Positions 50,043 through 59,092 of a DNA stretch of 64,000 nt are shown one piece after another. The stretch comes from Mesorhizobium sp. B1-1-8 (GTDB lineage: Bacteria; Pseudomonadota; Alphaproteobacteria; Rhizobiales; Rhizobiaceae). The position numbers and the translations under genes are program-made. The first letter of the stretch is position 1. Each line of letters begins with the position of its first letter. Below the pieces are notes generated by a model that was not told where the DNA came from, did no database searches, and saw nothing but the letters and a program-made list of their open reading frames with translations. The DNA lies in contig NZ_CP083956.1 of NCBI RefSeq assembly GCF_006442795.2, positions 4,317,501 through 4,381,500 of the forward strand. Reading direction: 5' to 3'.

Positions 50043-52289
50043 CTACACCCCCAGCACTGCCTTTACCCGTTCACGCGTATAGGGCAGATCGTAGATGCGC
50101 TTGCCCGTCGCGTGGCGGAAGGCGTTGGCGATGGCGCCGGCGGTTGGGCCCTGGGCGGCTTCGGCGACGCCGAGATAGGGCGAGCCGGGGTTGTCGACGA
50201 CATGCACCTCGACGCTGTCGGGCACGGCGCTGAAGCGCAGGATCGGATAGGCCGACCAGTCAGGGCTCAGGATGCGCGTCCTGTCGAAATGCACCGCCTC
50301 GTAGAGCGTCCAGCTTAGCGACTGGAGGATGCCGCCCTCGGTCTGGTTGACGATCGAATCCGGCGCCACCGCCTCGCCGCAGTCGACGGCGGCAACCACA
50401 TGTGAAATTCCGATCGCGCCGCTGTCGCGGTCGACATCGGCCTCCAGCGCGACGGCGAGGTAGGCGGCATGGTTCTTGTATTTGGCAAAAGCAAAGCCCC
50501 TGCCCCGGCCTTGCGGCAGCGGATCCTTCGACCAGCCGAACTTTTGCGACGCGACCTCGATCACCTTTCTGGCGCGCGGGTCCTTCAGGTGACGCAGCCG
50601 GTACTCGAGCGGGTCGGCGTTCGCCGCCAGCGCCAGCTCGTCCATGAAACTCTCGATGGAAAAAACGTTGCAATAAGCGCCGAGGCTGCGCAGTGACGAG
50701 ACGCGCACCGGCATGTCGGCGATAAAATGCCAGTTCACGCGCTGGTTCGGCACGTCGTAGAGCGGGATCGCGTTGCGATCGCCGCTGCCGAGCGGCGAGA
50801 TCTGCAGCTTGGCAGGGTCGGGCGGGAAATGCCGCGCCATCAGCCGGCCGGCGATCAGCGATCCGGCCGAACCCGGCCGCGTGCCATGGCTGTTGCTCCA
50901 CAGGTCGTAGTGCCAGCTGACGATGCTGCCGTTCTGGTCGAGCGTGGCGTCCGCCCTGGTGAGCATCGCCGGCCCGTATGGTTCCCACAGATGCTCCTGG
51001 TCACGCATCCATTGCACGCGCACCGGCTTGCCCGGCACTTTCTGCGCGATCAGCGCGGCATCGGCCGCCGCGTCGTCGGCGCCGTTGTGGCCATAGCAGC
51101 CAGAGCCCTCGGTGTGGATACAGCGCACCTTTTCAGGTCCGACGCCGAGCATCTCGGCAATCGCCTTGCGGTCGGGATAGACGCCTTGCGTGTGCGTCCA
51201 CACCGTCGTCAGTCCGTTGCCGAGCATGGCCATCGCGCTCGACGGGCCGATCGAGCCATGCATCTGATACGCGCGGGTGAACTGCGCCTGCAGCGTCTTC
51301 GCGCCCGGCGCGCTTTCGGCGCCGACCGAGGTCACGACACCGACTTCCGAAACGGCTTTCTCCAGGAAGGCCGGCATGTCGTTCTGGTCGGGAAGCGCGG
51401 GCTGCTCCTGCCACTTCGCGGCGGACGACATGGCGCGCATGGCCTTCACCGCCTGGAATTCCTGCTCGGCGACCACGGCCAGGAAATCGCCATCGCGCAC
51501 CACCGCGATCACGCCCGGCATCGCCTTGACGGCGGCATCAGCGAAATCGATCAGCTTTGCGCCATAGCTCGGCGGCCGCACGACGCGGGCATGCACCATG
51601 CCCGGCGGCCGCATGTCCTGCACATAGGCCTCGCCGCCGGTGACCTTGGCCGGGATATCGACGCGCGCGAAGGGCTTGCCGATCGCATGATAGGTCTGCG
51701 GCGTCTTCAGCCTGGTGTCGGGCGCGGCGTCGACATGCAGGAAGTCGGCCGCGACCAGCTCGCCATAGCCGACCGACTTGCCGCCGGGCGCTCCGATCCT
51801 GCCGCCTGATGCCTTGAGCTGGTCGGCCGGAACGCCGAGCTTCTCGCTGGCCTTGGCGGCCAGGATCTGGCGCACCTGCGCCGAGGCGTAGCGAATGGCC
51901 GTGCCGCTGTTCTGGATCGTCTGACTGCCGGCCGTATAGCCCTCGTCCGGCGTCAGCGCGGTATCGGCGGTGATCAGCTTGATCGCCGCCGGCTCGACTT
52001 CCAGCTCTTCCGCCGCGATCTGGCGCAGAGATGTCTTGGTGCCCTGGCCAAGTTCGGCCTTGCCGGTGAAGACGGTGATCGAGCCGTCGGCGTCGATGCG
52101 GATCCAGGCATCCAGCGACGGCGTGTCGGCGAGGCTGCCCGGCAGTTTCGGTCTGGCCTCCGCGGCAGGCGCCGAAGGAGCCGCGGCCTCCTGCGCCCCG
52201 GCTGGAATGGTGAAGGACACGACCAGCGCGCCGGCGCCAGCCAGGAAGCCACGCCGCGTGACATCGGGAAAGTTCGGCGCGTCCATCAT
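50043..52289 (-). CDS. Molybdopterin dehydrogenase large subunit (IorB/xanthine-dehydrogenase family)
   Basis: A 748-residue exported molybdoenzyme subunit. Tat signal FPDVTRRGFLAGAGALVVSF (twin Arg). GKAELGQGTKTSLRQIAAEE, EGYTAGSQTIQNSGTAIRYA and GSGCYGHNGADDAAADAAL are typical of the IorB/aldehyde-oxidoreductase type. It is the last gene of a cytochrome c, 2Fe-2S, large-subunit operon (small subunit stop overlaps its ATG). By analogy it oxidises an aldehyde or N-heterocycle in the periplasm and passes electrons to the cytochrome. Substrate unknown. Confidence 0.9.
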   Translation of the reverse strand: MMDAPNFPDVTRRGFLAGAGALVVSFTIPAGAQEAAAPSAPAAEARPKLPGSLADTPSLDAWIRIDADGSITVFTGKAELGQGTKTSLRQIAAEELEVEPAAIKLITADTALTPDEGYTAGSQTIQNSGTAIRYASAQVRQILAAKASEKLGVPADQLKASGGRIGAPGGKSVGYGELVAADFLHVDAAPDTRLKTPQTYHAIGKPFARVDIPAKVTGGEAYVQDMRPPGMVHARVVRPPSYGAKLIDFADAAVKAMPGVIAVVRDGDFLAVVAEQEFQAVKAMRAMSSAAKWQEQPALPDQNDMPAFLEKAVSEVGVVTSVGAESAPGAKTLQAQFTRAYQMHGSIGPSSAMAMLGNGLTTVWTHTQGVYPDRKAIAEMLGVGPEKVRCIHTEGSGCYGHNGADDAAADAALIAQKVPGKPVRVQWMRDQEHLWEPYGPAMLTRADATLDQNGSIVSWHYDLWSNSHGTRPGSAGSLIAGRLMARHFPPDPAKLQISPLGSGDRNAIPLYDVPNQRVNWHFIADMPVRVSSLRSLGAYCNVFSIESFMDELALAANADPLEYRLRHLKDPRARKVIEVASQKFGWSKDPLPQGRGRGFAFAKYKNHAAYLAVALEADVDRDSGAIGISHVVAAVDCGEAVAPDSIVNQTEGGILQSLSWTLYEAVHFDRTRILSPDWSAYPILRFSAVPDSVEVHVVDNPGSPYLGVAEAAQGPTAGAIANAFRHATGKRIYDLPYTRERVKAVLGV

Positions 52290-52789
52290 GCCCTCCCCCT
52301 GGCGGCGGCCGGGACGAGACCGGCCGATTTCGATTTCATCAGGTCGCGCGCCCGGGCCACAGCCCGCAGGATGCGCATATGCGTGCCGCAGCGGCAGAGG
52401 TTGGGCTCCAGCGCCTGCCTGATGTCGGCGTCGGCCGCGTCCGGCTTTGCCTCGAGCAGCGCCTGCGCCCGCATCATCATGCCGGCAATGCAATAGCCGC
52501 ATTGCGCCGCCTGCTCGTCGATGAAGGCCTTCTGCATCGGGCCGGGATCTTCGATGGTGCCCAATCCCTCGACGGTCCTCACCTTGCGCCCCTCGACCAG
52601 CATGGCCGGCGTCAGGCAGGAAAAGACGGCCTCGCCGTCCACCATCACTGTGCAGGCGCCGCATTGGCCGAGGCCGCAGCCGAACTTGGCGCCGTTGAGC
52701 TTCAGATCGTTGCGCAGCACATAGAGCAGCGGCGTCGCCGGATCGATGTCGACGTCGTGCGCGGCGCCGTTGACGTTGAGCTTAACCAT
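52286..52789 (-). CDS. 2Fe-2S small subunit of the dehydrogenase (IorA-like)
   Basis: A 167-residue two-cluster protein. GAKFGCGLGQCGACTVMVDG holds the plant-type [2Fe-2S] cysteines. AQCGYCIAGMMMRAQALLEA and NLCRCGTHMRILRAVARARD hold the second cluster. No signal peptide; it is presumably carried across by the Tat-signal large subunit. It overlaps the large subunit start by ATGATG and the cytochrome stop by one nt, so the three are coupled. Confidence 0.93.
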   Translation of the reverse strand: MVKLNVNGAAHDVDIDPATPLLYVLRNDLKLNGAKFGCGLGQCGACTVMVDGEAVFSCLTPAMLVEGRKVRTVEGLGTIEDPGPMQKAFIDEQAAQCGYCIAGMMMRAQALLEAKPDAADADIRQALEPNLCRCGTHMRILRAVARARDLMKSKSAGLVPAAARGRA

Positions 52790-54162
52790 CAGTCCTTTGC
52801 TCCCACATTGTCCGGGCCGCGCTCGATGCCGTCGGAGGGGCGAACGCTGACCTGGTATTTTCCGCTCCTGGTATCGGCGAGCCGCGCCGCCGCATCCTGC
52901 CAGGCCGGCTTGCCGGCATAGGCCTCGCGCAGATAGGCGAGCAGATCGAGCACCTGGTCGTCCTTCAGCGTCGCGGCGAAGCCCGGCATGATCGCGCTCT
53001 GGCGTCCGTTTGCCGCCGGCAGACCGAACAGCACGATGTTGACGGCATTCTGCGGATCGGGCGCGTTGACCGCGCTCGACAGATGGAAGTCGATGCCGCC
53101 GAAAGGCTGCGGACGGCTGCCGTCGTGGCAGGTAGCGCAGGCCGCCTGGTAGATCACGGCGCCGCGTCCGGTCGGCTTGCCGGCAGAAGCGCTGGCCGGT
53201 ATCGGCGTGGCGCCGGCATCGGCCGACAGTTTGGCGCCGATCTCCTTCGCCCTCGCGACGCGCTCAGGCGTCGGCTCGCCCATGCGGGACATGAGGTAGG
53301 TGGCGATGGCGCTGATGTCGGCATCGGGGAGCCGGCCGAGATTGCCGGTCACCTCGGCCATCGGGCCGCTGGCGACGCCATGGTCGGCCTGCCAGCCTTG
53401 CCGGAGATAGGCAAAGAGGCTGTCATGCGTCCACGGTATCGGCGCAGAGGACGAACCATCGAGCGCGAAGGCGGTCCAGCCCTCGGCCTCGCCGCCGGCA
53501 AGGTGCGATCCCCTCTCCTCGGCGCCGAGCCGGTTGCGCGGCGTATGGCAGGCGCCGCAATGGCCGAGCCCGTTGACGAGGTAGGCGCCGCGGTTCCACT
53601 CGGCGCTTTGGGAGGCATCTTCGCGATAGGCGCCCTTGTCGAAGAAGAGTAGCTTCCAGCCGGCCAACACGAAGCGCATGTTGAGCGGGAATGGCAGGTC
53701 GTTGGGCGGGCGCTTGTTCTCGACCGGATGCCGGGTCATCAGATAGGCATAGAGCGCCTTGTTGTCCTCGTCGGACACAAGCGTGAAATGGTCGAACGGG
53801 AATGCCGGGTAGAGGTGATCGCCGTCGCGCTCGATACCCTCGCGCATAGCCCGGCTGAAGGCGGCCTCCGACCAACGGCCGATGCCGGTCTTGGGATCCG
53901 GCGTGATGTTGGTGGAGTAGATGGTGCCGAACGGCGTCGGCACCGCCAGCCCGCCGGCGAAGGATTTTTCCCCCGGCTTGGTGTGGCAGGCAGTGCAGTT
54001 GCCGACCGAGGCTAACACCGCTCCCTTCTCGATCAGCGCCTGGTCAAAGGCGGCACGCTGCGGCGGCTCGACCGGATCGATCGAGGGCTTCCAGGCGTAG
54101 GCGAAGAAGCCCGCCGCGCACAGAACGACGAGGACGACAACGCCTGCCCAGAAGCGCTTCAA
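52789..54162 (-). CDS. Triheme cytochrome c subunit
   Basis: A 457-residue membrane-anchored cytochrome. An N-terminal hydrophobic segment (FWAGVVVLVVLCAAGFFAYA) is followed by three heme sites, CTACH, CGACH and CATCH, with a Met-containing C-terminus (SAIMPGFAATL). This is the alcohol dehydrogenase/nicotinate dehydrogenase-type cytochrome that accepts electrons from molybdopterin or quinoprotein dehydrogenases. It is the first gene of the operon. Confidence 0.92.
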   Translation of the reverse strand: MKRFWAGVVVLVVLCAAGFFAYAWKPSIDPVEPPQRAAFDQALIEKGAVLASVGNCTACHTKPGEKSFAGGLAVPTPFGTIYSTNITPDPKTGIGRWSEAAFSRAMREGIERDGDHLYPAFPFDHFTLVSDEDNKALYAYLMTRHPVENKRPPNDLPFPLNMRFVLAGWKLLFFDKGAYREDASQSAEWNRGAYLVNGLGHCGACHTPRNRLGAEERGSHLAGGEAEGWTAFALDGSSSAPIPWTHDSLFAYLRQGWQADHGVASGPMAEVTGNLGRLPDADISAIATYLMSRMGEPTPERVARAKEIGAKLSADAGATPIPASASAGKPTGRGAVIYQAACATCHDGSRPQPFGGIDFHLSSAVNAPDPQNAVNIVLFGLPAANGRQSAIMPGFAATLKDDQVLDLLAYLREAYAGKPAWQDAAARLADTRSGKYQVSVRPSDGIERGPDNVGAKD

Positions 54163-54570
54163 GGTTTTTCTCCTTGTGTGACGGCTCCGTGGCGGCAGCG
54201 GTTAATCCGGCCGTTCGGGAAAATGCGCCTGCCGACATGGAGGAAGAACTAGGTTCGAGGTGCGGGCCGTCAATCGATGCAGCGCGAAATTGAGGGCGCG
54301 TGTGATAACGCTTTCGTCAGATCACTGCGGCGCGCCGGCAAACAGCACCACACCATCCCCACCGGCCCGCCGGCCAGTCGCGGATGGTGCGATCGTTTCC
54401 GGCAACGCCGTGAGTATCCGAAAGCTTGAAGTGTCATTCCTGCAACGCGGTGTCGTAAAAGCAAGCAGAAGCGCCGGATTCCCCAAGAATAGAGGGTAAT
54501 TCCTGCCGCGATGGTTGACAGCGGGCGAAGGCTTGACATTATTCGACGGGATTTAGTGGAGGGTTTGGCC

Positions 54571-54675
54571 ATGAAGAAAACCTATGAGAAGGCGGTCCTT
54601 GTCAAGAAAGACAGGCTTTCGGCGGTAACGGCGGCCAGTGGCGTTTCCGTCGTCGTGCTCCCGCCCCCGGGTTAA
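54571..54675 (+). CDS. Putative RiPP precursor (34 aa), lasso-leader-like
   Basis: A 34-residue frame: MKKTYEKAVLVKKDRLSAVT then AASGVSVVVLPPPG. The leader keeps the K-K-x-Y-E-x4-L-V-K-x3-L-S-x-V-T pattern of lasso-type RiPP leader peptides annotated in Mesorhizobium as 'putative RiPP precursor', and the short hydrophobic core ends Pro-Pro-Pro-Gly. GGAGGG lies eight bases upstream. No protease, cyclase or transporter gene is nearby, so it is an orphan precursor. The ORF is too short for usual gene callers. The surrounding 54176-54570 stretch holds no other feature I can support. Confidence 0.6.
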   Translation: MKKTYEKAVLVKKDRLSAVTAASGVSVVVLPPPG

Positions 54676-54804
54676 TGTTTTCAGCCGGCTGGCCGGATAT
54701 TTGATGCCGGAAGAGGTTTCGCCGGCAGACGATTGTTTGTACTGAAACATAGGAGCGCCGGGCGGCCTGCCGATAGCATGCAGGGCAGCCAATGGCGCCC
54801 GAGC

Positions 54805-54895
54805 TGCTGATCTCCCCTTAAGGCCCTCGAGGGGGAGATGGCCGGTCCACCCTCCGCAGCTGCTGCGGAGGACGGGCAGGCCAGAGGGAGTCTAT
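54805..54895. repeat. Intergenic palindromic repeat (CTGCGGAGG type)
   Basis: 'ccctcgagggggagatggccggtccaccctccgcagctgctgcggaggacgggcaggccagagggag', the same module as 5765 and 361. Confidence 0.8.
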
Positions 54896-54897
54896 AC

Positions 54898-55668
54898 TCA
54901 CCCCAACTCCACCCACACCGGCGCATGGTCGCTGGCGTTATCCTGGCTCCGCACATCGCGGTCTATCCCAGCCGCTTTCAGCTTCCGCGCGAGCTTCTTC
55001 GACAACAGGATGTGGTCGAGCCGCAGCCCAGCATCGCGCGGCCAGCGGTTTCGGCGGTAATCCCAAAAGGTGTAGAGCGTCTCTCTCGGATAGACCTTGC
55101 GCAGAGCATCCGTCCAGCCCTGTTCGATGAGTGCTGCGAAGGCCGCCCGACTTTCCGGCTGCACCAGCGCGTTGTCGTCATAGGAGCGGGTTTGATAGAT
55201 GTCGCGCGGCTCGGGCACGATGTTGTAGTCGCCCGCCAGCACCACCGGCAGGCCGGTGTCGAGCAGCTGTTCGGCGTGTGCCGCAAACCTTTCGTGCCAG
55301 GCGAGTTTGTAGGCGAATTTCGGCCCCGGCTGCGGGTTGCCGTTCGGCGCATAGAGGCAAGCAATGACGATCCCGGCGACCGCCGCCTCGATGTAGCGGC
55401 TCTGCCGGTCGGCATCGTCGCCGGGGAGAGCGTCGCGGGTCAGCACCGGCTCGGCGCCCCGCGCCAGGATGGCAACGCCGTTCCAGGTCGGCTCGCCCTT
55501 CCACACCGCACCGTAACCGGCCGCGGCGAGCGCGGTGCGCGGAAACTGCGTGTCGCGCGCCTTCAGCTCCTGCAGGCAGACGACGTCGGGTTTTGCGTTG
55601 GCCAGCCACGCCAGCAGGTTTTCAAGGCGGCTGTTGATGTTGTTGACGTTGAAGGTGGCGAGTTTCAT
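54898..55668 (-). CDS. xth: Exodeoxyribonuclease III
   Basis: A 256-residue endonuclease/exonuclease/phosphatase-fold AP endonuclease. MKLATFNVNNINSRLENLLA, DVVCLQELKARDTQFP, CLYAPNGNPQPGPKFAYKLA, VVLAGDYNIVPEPRDIYQTR, LRLDHILLSKKL and NASDHAPVWVELG are the canonical XthA/APE motifs with all catalytic residues. It removes abasic-site 5' ends in base-excision repair. The hydrolase gene lies 3 bp upstream on the same strand. Confidence 0.94.
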   Translation of the reverse strand: MKLATFNVNNINSRLENLLAWLANAKPDVVCLQELKARDTQFPRTALAAAGYGAVWKGEPTWNGVAILARGAEPVLTRDALPGDDADRQSRYIEAAVAGIVIACLYAPNGNPQPGPKFAYKLAWHERFAAHAEQLLDTGLPVVLAGDYNIVPEPRDIYQTRSYDDNALVQPESRAAFAALIEQGWTDALRKVYPRETLYTFWDYRRNRWPRDAGLRLDHILLSKKLARKLKAAGIDRDVRSQDNASDHAPVWVELG

Positions 55669-55671
55669 GGA

Positions 55672-56316
55672 TCAGGCGGCAAGGCGCGCCGCCCATGCCT
55701 TCACCGTCTCCGCCACCGTCTTCAGATGGTCGGCGGTCGAAAAGCCCGACACCGCCTTGCGCGGCTTCAAGTCGTGGTCGCCGTCCTCCAGCCAGATCAC
55801 CTCGATCGCGTCCGAAAGACCGTAGGTCGCGACCTCGTCCTTCGTGCCGAACTCGTCGCGCGTGCCCTGGAAGATCAGCGTCGGCGTCCTGAGACCGGCG
55901 AGGTGTTTTGTCCTCAGTTGCTCCGGCTTGCCCGGCGGATGAAACGGGTAGCCGAGGCAGACCAGCCCACTAATCTCGCCCTTGGCGGACATCTCGTCGG
56001 CGACCATCGAAGCGACGCGCCCGCCCATCGACTTGCCGCCGATGATGAGCTTTCCGGACATACCCTTGGCGCGCAGGTCGGCAATCGCCTTGACATATTC
56101 CGGGTTCACCGTCTCGGCGCGGGGCGGCGGCTTGCGGTGGCCGTAGCGGCGCGCGGCCATATAGTGGAATTCGAAGCGCGCGACGCGGAAGCCGGCGGCG
56201 GCAAGAGCCTTCGCCGTGGCGGCCATCGAGGAGGAGTCCATCGGCGCGCCGGCGCCGTGGGCGAGCATGATGGTGACCGGGGCGGTGTCCGGGCCGTCGA
56301 AGAGGAAATAGGTCAT
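55672..56316 (-). CDS. Alpha/beta hydrolase (KANL3/Tex30-like)
   Basis: A 214-residue hydrolase. IMLAHGAGAPMDSSSMAATA gives the oxyanion loop, IIGGKSMGGRVASMVADEM the nucleophile elbow with Ser, and GDHDLKPRKAVSGFS holds the catalytic His. GHRKPP and LGYPFHPPGKPEQLRTKHLA are typical of the KANL3/Tex30 group. Esterase-type activity is likely; the substrate is unknown. It directly precedes xth. Confidence 0.85.
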   Translation of the reverse strand: MTYFLFDGPDTAPVTIMLAHGAGAPMDSSSMAATAKALAAAGFRVARFEFHYMAARRYGHRKPPPRAETVNPEYVKAIADLRAKGMSGKLIIGGKSMGGRVASMVADEMSAKGEISGLVCLGYPFHPPGKPEQLRTKHLAGLRTPTLIFQGTRDEFGTKDEVATYGLSDAIEVIWLEDGDHDLKPRKAVSGFSTADHLKTVAETVKAWAARLAA

Positions 56317-56388
56317 GAGAAGGCCTTCTCAAAAAGGCGGCAGAGGGTGCTCAAGCGCAAACATCGCGATCGCTTGTTCCGTCGCCCA

Positions 56389-57067
56389 CTATGGCTGCGC
56401 GGCCGCCGCATCGCAAACCTGCGACTGCAGATATTCGACCTGCGCTGCCAGCAGTCCGGGCCAGCCGGTCGCGTCGATCTTGCCAACCCATTTGCAGGCA
56501 GCTTCCCGCCCGTGAACCTGCTCCATCAGGCAGAAATAGGCGGTGTCCCGCCGTGAGCCGCACAATTGTTCGTTGCCATCCATCACATCCAGCGCCGAGG
56601 TCCAGGTGAACCAACGCCTTATCCACGCACCGACCTTGCCGTCGAGGTCGGTGACGCATCGAGCTATAAAAGCATCGAGATCAGCCTCGGTCGCTACCCA
56701 GAATGTGCTGCGGCTTTTAACGAATTCGCCGTCGATGGCATCAAATCCTTTCCGGAGGAATTGGCGGTTCAGCTGGCGAGAACCTCGGGTTTTGAACTGA
56801 GCCGAACTTGGATTCTTGATTTCATACCAGGCGTCGAAAATCCTTCCACAGTTTCGCGAACTTTTTCCATTTGAAGACGACGTCAATCGAACAGTCATAT
56901 TCGCCGTAACGACGGTCCGCATAACAATCCAGCTCGATAGTGAAATCGGTCAGATTGTCCGCCGACGCGACGATCAACTTGGCGCCACCCGGCTTGAACC
57001 ATCTCTCGCCAAGACGCGTATGGAGCTCTTCGGCAACCCGCATTCGGATGGTCTTTGCGTCGAGCAT
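56389..57067 (-). pseudogene. Frameshifted hypothetical gene
   Basis: From ATG 57067 a frame encodes MLDAKTIRMRVAEELHTRLG to WKKFAKLWKDF, then stops at 56822. In the next frame the protein continues from DAWYEIKNPSSAQFKTRGSR to a stop at 56389. Skipping one base in the TTTTC run near 56835 joins them into one protein of about 226 residues. So this is either a recent single-base frameshift or a sequencing error. The joined product has no domain I recognise. It starts two bases after the TPR gene stop in the Ku cluster. Confidence 0.65.
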
Positions 57068-57068
57068 T

Positions 57069-58190
57069 TCAGGAGGCCGACATCCGCGCCAGCTGCAGAT
57101 CGACGAACTGAATCCCCTTCTGCGCAATCCGAGCCCATTCGGACTCCGCGTCGAGTTCCAGATACCTCGCCCAAAGCCGCCGCGCCTCCGCCAGATCGCC
57201 GGCGTCGAATTCAAGCTTCGCAAGGTTGAACACCGGGTCGGCATAGGTCTTGTCGAGTGCAATCGCTTTCTGCAGGTGACGCCGCGCAGACGCCACCTTG
57301 CCCTCGTCATTCATCAGGCCGGCGAGGTTGAACCAGGCTTCGACGAACCCAGGGTCGAGCTTTATCGCGCGGGCGTAGTCATGCGCTGCCTCAGCGGCGC
57401 GCCCGGCGCCGCGCAGGCAGTTGGCGCGGTTGAAGGCGGCGACGGCATCGCGCGGGTCGATAGCGAGGCAACGCTGATAGAGTGATGCCGCATCGTCGTG
57501 GCGCCCCTCCTCTTCCGCTTCCTCGGCCTCAGCGAAGAGGTCTTCCAGCGTGTCGTCTTCCGCCGCCCCCAGATCGAACAGCAATTGGCCGTCGAGCTCG
57601 CTCCTGCCCTCGTCAAGATAGATCGCGTCCGGGCGGCCGTGCTGGGAGCCGAGATTGAGCGACTTGGCGGTGAGCGAGGCGACCGGGCCGGAGCGGTGCA
57701 CGGAGCGCGCGATGGCGCCCCAGGAGGCGCCGCTGGCGATCAGCCCGGCATATTTTCGGGCCAGGATCAGGTCACGGAAGGAATAGGGTTCGCCGTCATG
57801 CTCGAAGGCGTCGAACAACGACAGCATGTCGAGATCGTCGGCGGCAAGCCGGGACTGGTCGATGAGCGATTGGCGGGAAAGCGAGGACGCCTCCGGCCCT
57901 TTCAACAGGCCGAGCAGGCGCAAGAAACCGTTCTCGCTGACAAGCATGCGCCCAGCCCCGCGCTCGGCGGCGACGCGGCGTTCGATCTCGGCGTCGCCGG
58001 TCTTGGCCAGTGCGGCTTTGACGAGCAACGCGCGCCCGAACACGACATGCGTGGTGCGCCTTGTGACGCCTCGCCTCAGCTCCGCATGACGGCGCTCGAC
58101 CTCGCGCGCGGCGAGCCTGAGCGGAAAGGCGGCCAGCGCGCCGACGACGCCAAAGACCGCGCCGGGAACGATGACTGGGCTGCCCGTCAC
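57069..58190 (-). CDS. TPR protein with possible BRCT-like N-terminus, coupled to Ku
   Basis: A 373-residue protein. The first 55 residues (GALAAFPLRLAAREVERRHA, RRTTHVVFGRALL) look BRCT-like. An all-helical middle (about 90-210) follows, then an acidic stretch (DDTLEDLFAEAEEAEEEGRH). The C-terminal part contains three TPRs: AASLYQRCLAIDPRDAVAAF, AAHDYARAIKLDPGFVEAWF and ARRHLQKAIALDKTYADPVF. Its GTG start overlaps the Ku stop as GTGA, so it is translated with Ku and may act in end-joining. Confidence 0.75.
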   Translation of the reverse strand: MTGSPVIVPGAVFGVVGALAAFPLRLAAREVERRHAELRRGVTRRTTHVVFGRALLVKAALAKTGDAEIERRVAAERGAGRMLVSENGFLRLLGLLKGPEASSLSRQSLIDQSRLAADDLDMLSLFDAFEHDGEPYSFRDLILARKYAGLIASGASWGAIARSVHRSGPVASLTAKSLNLGSQHGRPDAIYLDEGRSELDGQLLFDLGAAEDDTLEDLFAEAEEAEEEGRHDDAASLYQRCLAIDPRDAVAAFNRANCLRGAGRAAEAAHDYARAIKLDPGFVEAWFNLAGLMNDEGKVASARRHLQKAIALDKTYADPVFNLAKLEFDAGDLAEARRLWARYLELDAESEWARIAQKGIQFVDLQLARMSAS

Positions 58191-59092
58191 GCCTTGCTCT
58201 TGCCGACAGCCTTCAGCAGGTTCGCCTTCAGCGGATTTTCCTTCGGCGCCGCCTTGCCCTTGGCGGCGGGCTTGGCCGGCGCCTCGTCGGCCTTGCTCTT
58301 CGATTTGGCCGGCGGCTTGGCGGACTGCGACAGGCTCGCCTTCAGCGCATCCATCAGGTTGATGACGTTGCCGCGCTCGGGGGCGGCCGCGATGATCGGC
58401 TTGTGGCCCTTGAGCTTCTCGCGGATCATCGCCATCAGCGCCACCTCATAGCGATCCTCGTAATTCTTTGGATCGAAGTGGGTTTCCTTCTGCTTGATCA
58501 GCGCCTCGGCCAGCTGCAGCATTTCGGGGTCGGGCTTGGCATCCGGGATGTTGCCGAAATATTCAGCCGTGCCGCGCACTTCGTTGGGATTCCTCAAGGT
58601 GCAGACGAACATGCCGTTCTCGCGCGCGCCGATCGTCACCACGCGCTCGCGACTGGAAAGCACGAGGCGGGCTATCGCCAGCTTGCCGGATTGGCGCATG
58701 GCCTCGCGCAGCACCGCGAACGTCTCCTCGGCCATAGCGCCGTCCGGAGCCAGGTAATAGGGCGCGTCCTGATAGATGACGTCGACCTCGTCCTCGTCGA
58801 CGAAGGCCTCGATGTTCATCGTGTGATTGGATTCGATCCTGACCGTATCGAGGTCGGCATCATCGATGATGATATACTGCTTGTCCTCGTATTCGTAGCC
58901 GCGAACCAGGTCCGAGCGCTCGACAAGTCCGAGCTCGGGATCGACCGGCTTCATGTTGATGCGGTTGTGGGTCTTCTTGTGCAGCTGGTTGAACGAGATG
59001 CGCTCGCTGGCGCTGGTGGCCGGATAAAGCCGGACCGGACAGCTGACGAGGCTGAGCTTGAGGTAACCTTTCCAACTTGCCCTGGGCGCCAT
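58187..59092 (-). CDS. ku: Ku-family DNA end-binding protein
   Basis: A 301-residue bacterial Ku. MAPRASWKGYLKLSLVSCPV and RLYPATSASERISFNQLHKK open the ring domain. YEYEDKQYIIIDDADLDTVR, SNHTMNIEAFVDEDEVDVIY and the C-terminal AERGNVINLMDALKASL-like PERGNVINLMDALKASL follow. A Lys/Ala/Pro-rich tail (AKPAAKGKAAPKENPLKANL) recruits ligase in other Ku proteins. It binds double-strand ends for LigD-dependent repair. The 59093-59311 gap holds its promoter region. Confidence 0.95.
   Translation of the reverse strand: MAPRASWKGYLKLSLVSCPVRLYPATSASERISFNQLHKKTHNRINMKPVDPELGLVERSDLVRGYEYEDKQYIIIDDADLDTVRIESNHTMNIEAFVDEDEVDVIYQDAPYYLAPDGAMAEETFAVLREAMRQSGKLAIARLVLSSRERVVTIGARENGMFVCTLRNPNEVRGTAEYFGNIPDAKPDPEMLQLAEALIKQKETHFDPKNYEDRYEVALMAMIREKLKGHKPIIAAAPERGNVINLMDALKASLSQSAKPPAKSKSKADEAPAKPAAKGKAAPKENPLKANLLKAVGKSKA

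Noticed and set aside
54838..56556. Plus-strand frame of 572 codons
   Set aside because: Antisense of xth and the KANL3-like hydrolase.
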